From Streptomyces sp. MUM 203J (GTDB lineage Bacteria > Actinomycetota > Actinomycetes > Streptomycetales > Streptomycetaceae), in assembly GCF_022414595.1 (NCBI RefSeq), contig NZ_JADWYO010000028.1:1-64000 (forward strand): a DNA stretch of 64,000 bases, given 5' to 3'. Under the pieces are notes generated by a model. That model saw only the letters and a list, made by a program, of their open reading frames with translations. It searched no databases and had not been told where the DNA came from. Below, piece by piece: positions 1 through 8,341 of this stretch (positions are counted from its first letter, which is position 1; every line of letters begins with the position of its first letter). Position numbers and translations under genes: made by a program.

Positions 1-1836
1 GCCGCCGCCCAGGCGGCACGGCCCGGCGAGGCCCGGGCCACGGCACCGCCCCGGCAGCGCACCGGTCCGGACCCGGCCGCCCCGGAGGGCGTGCGGCCCG
101 AGCTTGTCGGGACCGCGCGGCGGGAGGGCGACCGGCTGCGGTTCGTGGGAGCCGCGACCCGGCGGATCGCGCGCGGCATCGACCTGGACGAGATCGTGCT
201 GGGCCTGTGCCGGGCCTCCGTGCCGACGTTCTCCGACGCGATCCTGGTCTATCTGCGCGACCCGCTGCCCGTCGGCGACGAGCGGCCGGTCGACCCGTTC
301 GTGCTGCGGCTGCGCCGCACTGACCGGTTGCGGTTAACGGACGACGACTCCACGGACCTCGGGCTCCCGGTGGCCGGGACGGCGGTCGCCGCCGCGCCCG
401 ACGCCGCCGAGCCGAGCCCCGCCGCCGAGCTGTGCGAGGTGCGCCCCGGCGGGCCGCTCGCGGAGGTGCTGCGCGGGGTGCGGCCGGTGTTCGGGGACTC
501 GGAGGCGGCCCGCGACGCGCTGCCCGAGCTGCTGGGCGAGGGCCGCTCCGTACCGTCCGGGAAGCGCGCCGTCCTGGCGCCGCTGCGCGGGCGGCGGCGG
601 GTGATCGGCGCGGCCGTGTTCCTGCGCCGCCCGGACACCCCGGCCTTCGAGCAGAACGACCTGCTGGTGGCCGCGCAGCTCGCCACGCACACGGCGCTCG
701 GCATCGACAAGGCGGTGCTGTACGGACGTGAGGCGTACATCGCGGACGAGCTCCAGCGGACCATGCTGCCGGAGAACCTGCCGCAGCCGACCGGGGTCAA
801 GCTGGCTTCCCGCTATCTCCCGGCCGCCGAGACGGCCCGGGTCGGCGGGGACTGGTACGACGCGATCCCGCTGCCCGGCAGCAGGGTGGCCCTGGTCGTG
901 GGCGATGTGATGGGCCACTCCATGACGTCCGCCGCGATCATGGGCCAGCTGCGCACGACCGCGCAGACGCTGGCCGGTCTCGACCTGCCGCCGCAGGAGG
1001 TGCTGCACCACCTGGACGAGCAGGCGCAGCGGCTGGGCGAGAACCGGATGGCGACCTGCATGTACGCGGTGTACGACCCGGTCACGCACCGCATCACCAT
1101 CGCCAACGCGGGTCACCCCCCGCCGGTGCTGCTGCACCTGGGCGGCCGGGCCGAGGTGCTGCGCGTCCCGCCGGGCGCACCGATCGGCGTGGGCGGCGTG
1201 GACTTCGAGGCGGTCGAGCTGGACGCGCCCGCCGGGGCCACCCTGCTCCTCTACACGGACGGCCTGGTGGAGTCGCGGCTGCGGGACGTGTGGGCCGGTA
1301 TAGAGCTGCTGCGTGAACGACTGGCGGCGACCGCCCAGTTGACCGGTCCGGACCACCCGCCCCCGCTGGAGGCGCTGTGCGACGACGTGCTGGACATGCT
1401 GGGGCCGGGCGACCGGGACGACGACATCGCGCTGCTCGCGGCCCGTTTCGACGGGATCGCGCCGAGCGATGTGGCGTACTGGTTCCTGGAACCGGAGGAC
1501 GCCGCTCCGGGCCGGGCCCGGCGGCTGGCCCGCAAGGCGCTGTCGCGGTGGGGCCTGGAGGAGCTGACGGACTCCGTGGAACTGCTGGTCAGCGAGGTGG
1601 TGACGAACGCCGTGCGGTACGCGACCCGGCCCGTCACACTGCGGCTGCTGCGGACGGACGTCCTGCGCTGCGAAGTCGGTGACGACTCGCCGCAGCTGCC
1701 CCGGCAGCGCCGCGCGCGGGACACCGACGAGGGCGGGCGGGGCCTGTTCCTGGTGAACCGGATGGCCCGCCGCTGGGGGGCGACCCGGCTGTCGACCGGC
1801 AAGGTGGTGTGGTTCGAGCTGCCGGCCCGGGCGTGA
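1..1836 (+). CDS. GAF-SpoIIE phosphatase with C-terminal anti-sigma-type HATPase, 5' partial
   Basis: The frame is open to the left edge, so the start lies outside; the first internal start is GTG 91. Counting from there, residues about 20-200 look GAF-like. Residues 215-450 are a PP2C/SpoIIE phosphatase with GGDWYDAIPL, VGDVMGHS, NAGHPPP and DDDIALLA metal-binding blocks. Residues 470-580 are a HATPase_c_2 (RsbW/SpoIIAB-like) domain with SELVSEVVTNAVRYA-like and DEGGRGLFLV motifs. Such fusions dephosphorylate anti-sigma-factor antagonists and can also act as the kinase in sigma-B/SpoIIA-type partner switching in the cytoplasm. An in-frame TTA codon lies at 334-336 (codon 82 from GTG 91), which in Streptomyces makes translation depend on the bldA leucyl-tRNA. 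Family assignment is firm; the signal sensed is unknown. Confidence 0.9.
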   Translation, partial: AAAQAARPGEARATAPPRQRTGPDPAAPEGVRPELVGTARREGDRLRFVGAATRRIARGIDLDEIVLGLCRASVPTFSDAILVYLRDPLPVGDERPVDPFVLRLRRTDRLRLTDDDSTDLGLPVAGTAVAAAPDAAEPSPAAELCEVRPGGPLAEVLRGVRPVFGDSEAARDALPELLGEGRSVPSGKRAVLAPLRGRRRVIGAAVFLRRPDTPAFEQNDLLVAAQLATHTALGIDKAVLYGREAYIADELQRTMLPENLPQPTGVKLASRYLPAAETARVGGDWYDAIPLPGSRVALVVGDVMGHSMTSAAIMGQLRTTAQTLAGLDLPPQEVLHHLDEQAQRLGENRMATCMYAVYDPVTHRITIANAGHPPPVLLHLGGRAEVLRVPPGAPIGVGGVDFEAVELDAPAGATLLLYTDGLVESRLRDVWAGIELLRERLAATAQLTGPDHPPPLEALCDDVLDMLGPGDRDDDIALLAARFDGIAPSDVAYWFLEPEDAAPGRARRLARKALSRWGLEELTDSVELLVSEVVTNAVRYATRPVTLRLLRTDVLRCEVGDDSPQLPRQRRARDTDEGGRGLFLVNRMARRWGATRLSTGKVVWFELPARA

Positions 1837-1851
1837 CACGCGGCGGTGGAC

Positions 1852-1895
1852 ACGAAACGGCCGGCACCCTCCGGAGAGGGTGCCGGCCGTTTCGT
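1852..1895. terminator. Bidirectional hairpin terminator between convergent genes
   Basis: A perfect 20-bp stem (1852-1871 with 1876-1895) closes a CGGA tetraloop. It sits between the stop of the SpoIIE phosphatase and the converging stop of the penicillin-binding protein gene, and can end transcripts from both sides. Confidence 0.85.
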
Positions 1896-1912
1896 ACGAA
1901 GGTCTCGGCGGC

Positions 1913-4192
1913 TCAGTTCGTCGGCGACCGGAACAGGTTCTGGTCGCCGGTCCCCGGGTCCGTCCCGCCGTCCCCGCCGGTGTCCGTGCCGGGATCGTCG
2001 GGGCCGGGGTCGAGCGAGACCGACGGGTCCGGGGCCGTCGTCGGCGGCTTGACCGGTGGCGTGGTGAAGCTGGGCACGCTGGGCAAGGTCGGTGTGCTCT
2101 TCGAGGGCGTGGGCAACGTCGGCGTACGGGACGGCTCCGGCTCCTCCTCGTCGCCGGTCGGGGACGGCGAGGTGCTCGCGCTCGGCGAGGTGCTGGTGCT
2201 CGGCGAGGGGTCCGTGCTCGCGCCCGGGTCCCAGGCGTCCCGCCCGCTGTCGGAGACCTCCAGGTCGAACTCGGCGTCGGAGCCGCCGCCGAGGGCGCCC
2301 AGGGTGTAGTCGGCCCAGATGCGCGCGGGGAAGCCGCTGCCGCTGGCGCGACCGGAGTTGGCCGTGCCGGTCAGCGTCACCTGACCGCCCTTCTCGGCGT
2401 CCTCACCGAACAGCGCGACGACCGTGACCAGTTCCGGGGTGTATCCGGCGAACCAGGCCGCCCGGTTGTTCTCGGAGGTGCCGGTCTTGCCCGCCGCCTC
2501 GTACGCGCTGGTCTTGGCCTCGAAGCCGGACCCGTTCTGGACCACGCCGTGCAGCACGGACGTGACCGTGTCGGCGGCCGCCCGGCTGATGGCCTGCGGG
2601 CCGATGGGGCTGGGCAGTTCGACCGTGCGGTCCTTGTGCTCGGCGGACTTGACGACCGACGGCGTGACGAGGCGGCCGTGGTTGTCGATCGAGGCGTACA
2701 CCCCGGCCATGTCCCAGGTGGAGGCACCCATGACACCGAGCGCCATGGCGGGCACCTCGTCGAAGCCCTCGCCGTCCTTCATGCCCAGCGCCAGGGCGGT
2801 CTTCTTCACGTTGGGCGGGCCGACGTCCACGATCATCTGGGCGTACACCGAGTTGGCGGACTTGTCGGTCGCGCGCTGGACGGTCATGGGGCCGTAGCTG
2901 GCGCCGTCCTGGTTCTGGGGGCTGAACGGGATGTCGCTGCCCTTGACCGGGCGCCCGCTGGTGCCGTCGTAGATCGTGTTCGGGCCGATGGTCCGGCCGT
3001 CCTGCGTCTTGGCGCCGTTCTCCAGGGCGGAGGCGAAGACCAGCGGCTTGAAGGTGGAGGCGGGCTGGTAGTCGCGGCGGGTGGCGTTGGACAGCCAGTG
3101 CTCGGTGGCGCCGACTCCGCCGTACATGGCCACGACCTGGCCGGTCTTCGGGTCGACGGAGGTGGCACCGGCCTGGACGGTGGAGTCGACCTTGTTGCCC
3201 TTGCGGTCGATCTTGCTCTCCAGCTGGGCGTTCACCGCCTCGACCAGTGCGTCCTGCTTCTTCTTGTCGATGTTGAGGGTGATCGTCCAGCCGCCCGCGT
3301 TGATGTCCTCCTCCTTGACGCCCTGGCGCATCAGCTCCTGGTTGGCGGCCTCGACCAGGTACCCGGTCTGGCCCTCCATGCCGGGGGCGGGCTTCGGCTC
3401 CTGCGGGACGGGGAACTCCAGTCCGGCACGCTCGGCCGAGTCGAGCCACTTCTTCTCGACCATGTTGTCCAGCACGTAGTTCCAGCGTTCCCGGACCAGC
3501 GTGCGGCTGGTGGGTGTGGCGGTCGACCAGTCGTACTGGTTGGGGGCCTGGAGCAGGGAGGCGAGGTAGGCGCCCTGCGCGACCGTCAGATCGCCCGCGT
3601 CGACGCCGTAGTACGCCTGGGCGGCGGCCTGGATGCCGTAGGCGCCGCGGCCGAAGTAGCTGGTGTTGAGGTAGCCCGCGAGGATCTCGTCCTTGCTCTG
3701 GCGCTGGTCCACCTTGAGGGCGATGACCATCTCCTTGAGCTTGCGGGTCGCGGTCTGGCTCTGGTCCAGGTAGTAGTTCTTGACGTACTGCTGGGTGATG
3801 GTCGAGCCGCCCTGCCTGCCCTGGCCGGTGATCGTGTTGAAGGCGGCGCGGGCGGTACCCATGACGTCGACACCGGAGTCGGTGTAGAAGCTCTTGTTCT
3901 CAGCGGCGACGAAGGACCGCTCGACCGGGTCGGGGATCTTGTCCAGGCCGATGATGGAGCGGTTGTACTCGCCCTTGCGGGCGAGCAGCGTCCCGTCGGA
4001 GTAGCGGTAGGTGTTGCTCTGCAGCGTCGCCTCGGCGTTCGCCTGAGGGACGGGCACCATCAGATAGACGACGTACAGGGCGCCCATCAGCAGCAGGCAG
4101 CACACGAAGAACGTGCCCAACAGCTTCCGCCACGTGAAGAAGCGGCGTATGCCGCCCTTCGTCGTCCCCCGGCGCGCTTCGGCTCGGCCCAT
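1913..4192 (-). CDS. Class A penicillin-binding protein (glycosyltransferase GT51 + transpeptidase)
   Basis: This bifunctional peptidoglycan synthase acts outside the membrane. After a short basic cytoplasmic tail there is one membrane segment (about residues 22-46). The GT51 domain follows, with the ENKSFY and GGSTITQQYVKNYYL signatures. The penicillin-binding transpeptidase carries SxxK in PASTFKPL, SxN in KSANSVYAQ and KTG in AGKTGTSENN. The C-terminus is a low-complexity Pro/Ser/Thr tail of about 120 residues, usual for actinobacterial PBPs. I chose ATG 4192 because GGAG sits just upstream and the product then begins MGRAEARRG. An in-frame TTG at 4297 would add 35 residues but has no better ribosome site. 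The length of about 759 residues fits the family. It is monocistronic between the 1852-1895 terminator and the divergent SPFH gene. Confidence 0.93.
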   Translation of the reverse strand: MGRAEARRGTTKGGIRRFFTWRKLLGTFFVCCLLLMGALYVVYLMVPVPQANAEATLQSNTYRYSDGTLLARKGEYNRSIIGLDKIPDPVERSFVAAENKSFYTDSGVDVMGTARAAFNTITGQGRQGGSTITQQYVKNYYLDQSQTATRKLKEMVIALKVDQRQSKDEILAGYLNTSYFGRGAYGIQAAAQAYYGVDAGDLTVAQGAYLASLLQAPNQYDWSTATPTSRTLVRERWNYVLDNMVEKKWLDSAERAGLEFPVPQEPKPAPGMEGQTGYLVEAANQELMRQGVKEEDINAGGWTITLNIDKKKQDALVEAVNAQLESKIDRKGNKVDSTVQAGATSVDPKTGQVVAMYGGVGATEHWLSNATRRDYQPASTFKPLVFASALENGAKTQDGRTIGPNTIYDGTSGRPVKGSDIPFSPQNQDGASYGPMTVQRATDKSANSVYAQMIVDVGPPNVKKTALALGMKDGEGFDEVPAMALGVMGASTWDMAGVYASIDNHGRLVTPSVVKSAEHKDRTVELPSPIGPQAISRAAADTVTSVLHGVVQNGSGFEAKTSAYEAAGKTGTSENNRAAWFAGYTPELVTVVALFGEDAEKGGQVTLTGTANSGRASGSGFPARIWADYTLGALGGGSDAEFDLEVSDSGRDAWDPGASTDPSPSTSTSPSASTSPSPTGDEEEPEPSRTPTLPTPSKSTPTLPSVPSFTTPPVKPPTTAPDPSVSLDPGPDDPGTDTGGDGGTDPGTGDQNLFRSPTN

Positions 4193-4414
4193 GGCTCCGT
4201 TGCTCCCGCTCTTCGTTTCTTCAGCCTCTTGGCTCTTGGTGGTAGGCCTCTTGGCTACACGCTCTTCACGACCCGTACGTCCAGAACAGCTCAGCAAGCT
4301 AACGCGTCACAGCTGACAAAGACCAACGGATCGGACGTTTTCGGGACGTGACAATCAGCACCTGTCCACAAAGGAACCGACTCACAGGGGGGGCGGAGGG
4401 TTGCGAAGCACGTT

Positions 4415-4430
4415 AAAGTGATATCACTTT
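4415..4430. promoter_or_regulatory. Perfect 16-bp AT-rich palindrome upstream of the SPFH operon
   Basis: AAAGTGATATCACTTT is a perfect palindrome in an otherwise GC-rich intergenic region, ending 36 bp before the SPFH start. Its position and symmetry suggest an operator for a dimeric repressor. The small ribbon-helix-helix-like protein of the same operon is an obvious candidate, but nothing proves the pairing. Confidence 0.6.
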
Positions 4431-4466
4431 GCTAGACCCAGGCAATCATCGAAAACGGGGGGATCC

Positions 4467-5423
4467 ATGCTGTCCACGACACCCGAGCCGGCCATCGCCG
4501 CATCCGAGCCGACCGCCGCGCCCGAGACACCCCAGGTGCGCGAGGCCACCGCGTACAGCGCCGGGGGCGGTCCGGCGCTGCTGGCCGGCCTGCTCGGCGT
4601 CCTGGCGGGCGGCGGGCTCATGACGGGAGGAATCGCCCTGGCCGACGGCGCGCCCACGGGCGCCCGGGCCGCACTGTTCGTCCTCGGCCTCGTGCTGGCC
4701 CTCGCGGCGGCGCTGGCCATGACCGGACTGAACATGGTCGCGCCCGGCGAGGCGCGGGTGGTCCAGCTCTTCGGCCGCTACCGGGGGACGGTCCGCACGG
4801 ACGGGCTGCGCTGGGTGAACCCGTTCAGCACCCGGGTGGCGATCTCGACCCGGGTGCGGAACCACGAGACCGCGATCCTCAAGGTGAACGACGCCTACGG
4901 CAACCCGATCGAGCTGGCCGCGGTGGTGGTGTGGCGGGTGGAGGACACCGCGCAGGCCCTGTTCGAGGTCGACGACTACGAGCGGTTCGTGTCGACCCAG
5001 ACGGAGGCGGCGGTCCGCCGCATCGCCATCGACTACCCCTACGACGCCCACGACGAGGACGGCCTGTCGCTGCGCGGCAACGCTGAGGAGATCACCGAGA
5101 AGCTGGTGGAGGAGTTGCACACCCGCGTCGGCGCGGCGGGCGTGCGGATCATCGAGTCCCGGTTCACGCACCTCGCGTACGCTCCCGAGATCGCCTCGGC
5201 CATGCTCCAGCGGCAGCAGGCCGCGGCCATGGTGGCCGCGCGGCAGAAGATCGTCGAGGGTGCGGTCGGTATGGTCGAGGCAGCGCTCGACCGGATCTCG
5301 GAGCGCGACATAGTGGACCTTGACCCGGAACGGAAGGCGGCGATGGTCTCCAACTTGATGGTGGTCCTGTGCGGTGACCGCTCCGCCCAGCCGGTCCTCA
5401 ACACGGGGTCCCTCTACCAGTGA
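4467..5423 (+). CDS. SPFH/Band 7 domain membrane protein
   Basis: The N-terminus (about 30 residues) is Ala/Pro-rich, followed by two closely spaced membrane segments (about residues 35-85). The SPFH/Band 7 domain begins near NMVAPGEARVVQLFGRYRGT, and an alanine/glutamate-rich helical region carries RQQAAAMVAARQKIVEGAVGM. SPFH proteins oligomerise on the membrane and organise microdomains, often with proteases or fusion machinery. The substrate here is unknown. ATG 4467 is preceded by a G-rich ribosome site. The TGA stop overlaps the GTG of the next gene, so the two are translationally coupled. A perfect palindrome lies upstream at 4415-4430. Confidence 0.9.
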   Translation: MLSTTPEPAIAASEPTAAPETPQVREATAYSAGGGPALLAGLLGVLAGGGLMTGGIALADGAPTGARAALFVLGLVLALAAALAMTGLNMVAPGEARVVQLFGRYRGTVRTDGLRWVNPFSTRVAISTRVRNHETAILKVNDAYGNPIELAAVVVWRVEDTAQALFEVDDYERFVSTQTEAAVRRIAIDYPYDAHDEDGLSLRGNAEEITEKLVEELHTRVGAAGVRIIESRFTHLAYAPEIASAMLQRQQAAAMVAARQKIVEGAVGMVEAALDRISERDIVDLDPERKAAMVSNLMVVLCGDRSAQPVLNTGSLYQ

Positions 5424-5644
5424 CGGGCCGCCGCGAGCGCAAACAGGTGCTGTTGCGGCTCGACCCCGTGGTGTACGAGGCGTTGGCGCGGTGGGCCGGT
5501 GACGAACTGCGCAGCGCGAACTCGCAGATCGAGTTCCTGCTGCGCAGAGCGCTCGCGGATGCGGGCCGCCTGCCGACCGCGCCGGCGCCGCTGCCGAGGC
5601 GGGGACGCCCGCCGAAGCGCCCGCCGACGGAGCCGGAAGCGTAA
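5420..5644 (+). CDS. Small ribbon-helix-helix (Arc-like) protein coupled to the SPFH gene
   Basis: This 74-residue protein has an N-terminal RRERKQVLLRLDPVVYEAL strand-helix segment and a second helix (SANSQIEFLLRRALADAG), typical of Arc/MetJ-type DNA-binding folds. A proline/arginine tail follows. The GTG start shares GTGA with the stop of the SPFH gene. RHH proteins are usually dimeric repressors, often autoregulatory. The perfect palindrome before the operon would suit such a role; this is inference. There is no partner toxin gene, so a toxin-antitoxin reading is not supported. Confidence 0.75.
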   Translation: MTGRRERKQVLLRLDPVVYEALARWAGDELRSANSQIEFLLRRALADAGRLPTAPAPLPRRGRPPKRPPTEPEA

Positions 5645-5837
5645 CCGGACCGGCTCTCCGGTCCCGCCCCTCCCCGAAGGCGGGGCGGGCCGCGTCTCCC
5701 TCCCGTCCGCCGCCTGAGGACGAGCGCCGCCGTACGCGAGGGCGGGAGTCCGGGAGCACAGCCTCCCCACTCGTATCGGGAAGGGGCGGTGGGGCGGGAA
5801 GGAACCGTACACCCGGCCACCCGCGTCAGCATCAGAC

Positions 5838-6809
5838 GTGAACGGGAGTACGAGCAGCCGACCCTGCGGGTCCAGCCCCTGGACGCGTGGGCGCGTCGCC
5901 GCCGGGGGCGCGGCACTGACGGCATGGCTGATCGTCTTCCACGGGACCGTTCCCGACCTCCCCGGCCACCCCGGCAGCCTGCTGGAAACGTTCCTGCCCT
6001 GGCTGGGCCTCGCCGTCCCCGCCCTGCTGATCGCAGCGCTCGTCCGGCGCTCGGCCACCGCCCTGCTCGCCACGCTCCTCCCCGCCGCCGCCTGGCTCGG
6101 GCACTTCGGCCACCTGCTCGTACCGTTCAGCAGCGGGCCCCCGCCCACCCGCGCCGGCCTCACGGTGGTGCAGCACAACGCCGCGGACGACAACCCGGAC
6201 CCCGCCGGCACCGCCCGCGCCCTCCTCGCCGCCGACGCCGGCCTCGTGGCACTCCAGGAGGTGGTACCCGCCACGCGCCCCGCCTTCGAGGAGGCGTTCC
6301 GGGAGCGCTACCCGTACCACACCGTGCAGGGCACCGTGGGGCTCTGGTCCGCCTACCCGCTCGACGGCGTACGGCCCCTGGACATCCGCCCGCACGGCGT
6401 CGACCCCGGCTGGCAGCGCGGCCTGCGCGCCACGGCCACCACCCCGCACGGCGAGGTCGCCGTCTACGTCGTGCACCTGCCCTCCCTGAGGATCACCGCC
6501 CGCAGCGGATTCGACTCGGCACGCCGCGACGAGAGCGCCGCCCTGCTGGGCTCGGTCCTGGCCGGTGAGCGGCTGGAACGGGTGGTGCTGCTCGGGGATC
6601 TGAACGGCACGGTCGACGACCGGGGCCTCGCCCCGCTGACGACCCGCCTGGACGCCGCCGCCTCCGGCCTGGCGTTCAGCTGGCCCGCGTCCGCGCCGCT
6701 GGCCCGGATCGACCAGGTGCTGGCCCGCGGTGCCGAGGTGGCCCGGGTGTGGACGCTGCCCAGGACCGGCTCGGACCACCTGCCGGTCGCCGCCGCGCTC
6801 AGCTTCTGA
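5838..6809 (+). CDS. Membrane-anchored endonuclease/exonuclease/phosphatase (EEP) family protein
   Basis: Three hydrophobic segments in residues about 20-110 are followed by an EEP catalytic domain. It starts at TVVQHNAADDN (first Asn/metal region), then ALQEV (the metal-binding Glu), HLPSLR, LLGDLNGTVDD (Asp/Asn pair) and the terminal TGSDHLPV (the Asp-His catalytic pair). The whole catalytic set is therefore present and probably faces outside. The substrate cannot be told from sequence; related proteins act on nucleic acids, phosphoinositides or other phosphodiesters. GTG 5838 starts the frame. The gene stands alone, upstream of the padR scar. Confidence 0.85.
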   Translation: MNGSTSSRPCGSSPWTRGRVAAGGAALTAWLIVFHGTVPDLPGHPGSLLETFLPWLGLAVPALLIAALVRRSATALLATLLPAAAWLGHFGHLLVPFSSGPPPTRAGLTVVQHNAADDNPDPAGTARALLAADAGLVALQEVVPATRPAFEEAFRERYPYHTVQGTVGLWSAYPLDGVRPLDIRPHGVDPGWQRGLRATATTPHGEVAVYVVHLPSLRITARSGFDSARRDESAALLGSVLAGERLERVVLLGDLNGTVDDRGLAPLTTRLDAAASGLAFSWPASAPLARIDQVLARGAEVARVWTLPRTGSDHLPVAAALSF

Positions 6810-6887
6810 CCGCGTGCACCCGAGGGGAGCCGCCCCTCGCTCCACACATGTACACGTCACGTATGCACGGTCAGGACGGTGACCCGC

Positions 6888-7114
6888 ATGTCCATCGGCC
6901 ACGCCCTCCTCGGCCTCGTGGAGTCGGGCCCCCGCCACGGATACGACCTGAAGCGGGCCTTCGACGAGAAGTTCGGCCGCGACCGGCCGCTCCACTACGG
7001 GCAGGTCTGCTCGAACATGGCCCGGCTGCTGGAGAACGGCCTCGTCGAGTGACGCTGCCGACCCTGCCGGTGCTGTGGCGGCTGCTGCGCGCGGAGGGGC
7101 TGCGGACGGAGTGA
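6888..7114 (+). pseudogene. PadR regulator remnant fused to a possible ABC-permease 3' end
   Basis: ATG 6888 opens 54 codons encoding a textbook PadR winged-helix start (MSIGHALLGLVESGPRHGYD, then FDEKFG and YGQVCSNMARLLENGLVE). The frame stops at TGA 7050-7052, in the middle of the wing. PadR proteins are normally 175-200 residues. Another frame then runs to TGA 7112-7114, encoding TLPVLWRLLRAEGLRTE. This resembles the C-terminal tail of FtsX-like permeases that often follow a padR-ABC-ATPase pair in Streptomyces, recalled rather than searched. The simplest reading is one deletion that removed the rest of padR, the ATPase and nearly all of the permease. The Tyr usual in YGQVY is Cys here. 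Confidence 0.7.
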
Positions 7115-7237
7115 CGCACCGGGTCTCCTCCCCCGCCCCGCCCCGGGGCGCGGGTCCGCCGAGGGGGAGCGCCACCCCGCCCCCCTTCAGGCCTCGGGGG
7201 AGGCACCCCCCACCGGGGAGTCCGGGGCGGCTCGCCC

Positions 7238-8203
7238 TCACACGCCGGACGGGCCGGAACGCACCAGCCGCACCGGCAACCCCTCCAGCGCCCCCCGCAA
7301 CTCCCCCGCCAGCGCCTCGAACTCGTCCGCCCGCGCGGCGCCCGCGCGCATCGCCAGCGCCACCCGCCGCGAGGGCGCGGGATCCGCGAAGGACCCCGTC
7401 GCCAGCCGCGGGTTGCGCCCGGTCTCGACCGCGACGGCGGTCCCGGGGAGCAGCGTCACGCCCATCCCGCCCGCCACCAGCTGCACGAGCGTCGCCAGCC
7501 CCGCCGCCGTGGTGGTGACCGCGGCCCCGTCCGGCCGCCCCGCCTCCCGGCAGACGTCCAGCGCCTGGTCCCGCAGGCAGTGCCCCTCGTCGAGCAGCAG
7601 CAGGTCCAGTTCGCGCAGCGCGTCCCGCGGTATCCCGGCGCGCCCCGCCAGCGGGTGGTCATCCGGGGTGACCAGCACGAAATCCTCGTCGAACAGGGGC
7701 ATTTCGGTCACCCCGGGCACGCCCAGCGGCACGGCGAGCAGCAGCAGGTCGAGCCGCCCCGCGGCCAGCCCCTCCAGCAGCGAGTACGTCTGTTCCTCGT
7801 ACACCTGGAGGTCCAGCTCCGGATACCGCTCATGGAAGAGCCGCAGCACGGTCGGCAGCAGATAGGGCGCGACGGTCGGGATGACCCCGAGCCGCAGCAC
7901 GCCCGTGAACGGCGCCTGCACCGCCTCGGCCTCCTCCATCAGCTCGCCCACCGCGTCCAGCACCGCCTTGGCCCGCGCGGCCAGCCGCTCCCCCGCCGGC
8001 GAGAGCAGCACCTTCCGCGTCGTACGCTCGAGGAGCTGGACACCGAGCGCCTCTTCGAGAGCGGACACCGCACCCGACAGGGCGGGCTGGCTCATCCCCA
8101 TCGCGGCAGCCGCGTCCCGGAAGTGCAGGTGCTCGGCCACCGCCGCGAACGCCCTGAGCTGGGCCAGGCTGGGCTGCCTGCCCTTGTGCACGGTTTTCGA
8201 CAT
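7238..8203 (-). CDS. oxyR: LysR-family hydrogen peroxide sensor/regulator OxyR
   Basis: The 321-residue LysR protein has an N-terminal helix-turn-helix (LAQLRAFAAVAEHLHFRDAA, then MSQPALSGAVSALEEALG). Its co-inducer domain holds the two peroxide-sensing cysteines, one in LLLDEGHCLRDQALDVCREAG. The CGxxxxxxxC-like spacing of that block is typical of OxyR. It senses H2O2 by disulfide formation and controls ahpCD. I start at ATG 8203 (MSKTVHKGRQPSLAQ) rather than the upstream in-frame GTG 8314, matching known Streptomyces OxyR starts. It is divergent from ahpC, and a LysR-type dyad lies between them. Confidence 0.92.
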   Translation of the reverse strand: MSKTVHKGRQPSLAQLRAFAAVAEHLHFRDAAAAMGMSQPALSGAVSALEEALGVQLLERTTRKVLLSPAGERLAARAKAVLDAVGELMEEAEAVQAPFTGVLRLGVIPTVAPYLLPTVLRLFHERYPELDLQVYEEQTYSLLEGLAAGRLDLLLLAVPLGVPGVTEMPLFDEDFVLVTPDDHPLAGRAGIPRDALRELDLLLLDEGHCLRDQALDVCREAGRPDGAAVTTTAAGLATLVQLVAGGMGVTLLPGTAVAVETGRNPRLATGSFADPAPSRRVALAMRAGAARADEFEALAGELRGALEGLPVRLVRSGPSGV

Positions 8204-8212
8204 CGCCACCAC

Positions 8213-8231
8213 TGATAACCGCCTTCGATCA
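8213..8231. promoter_or_regulatory. LysR-type T-N11-A dyad between oxyR and ahpC
   Basis: TGAT-N11-ATCA (8213-8216 and 8228-8231) lies 10 bp upstream of the oxyR start in the divergent region. It matches the general LysR T-N11-A operator form and would place OxyR over its own promoter. A second AT-rich patch at about 8245-8265 may serve ahpC. Confidence 0.55.
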
Positions 8232-8341
8232 ACGCGCCCCAGTCTAGCTATTTCACTGATCAATGCACGCCATGCCATGCTGACCCCCGTCCAACCCCCC
8301 GGATGCCCACACAAAGGACATCCTCAGCACAAGGAGAGCGC

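Noticed and set aside
1880..4351. Long plus-strand open frame over the penicillin-binding protein
   Set aside because: Antisense to a gene with full catalytic motifs; no conserved sequence in the frame.
5420..5644. Antitoxin of a toxin-antitoxin pair
   Set aside because: The RHH-like fold would fit, but no small toxin-like gene lies adjacent; the partner is an SPFH membrane protein.
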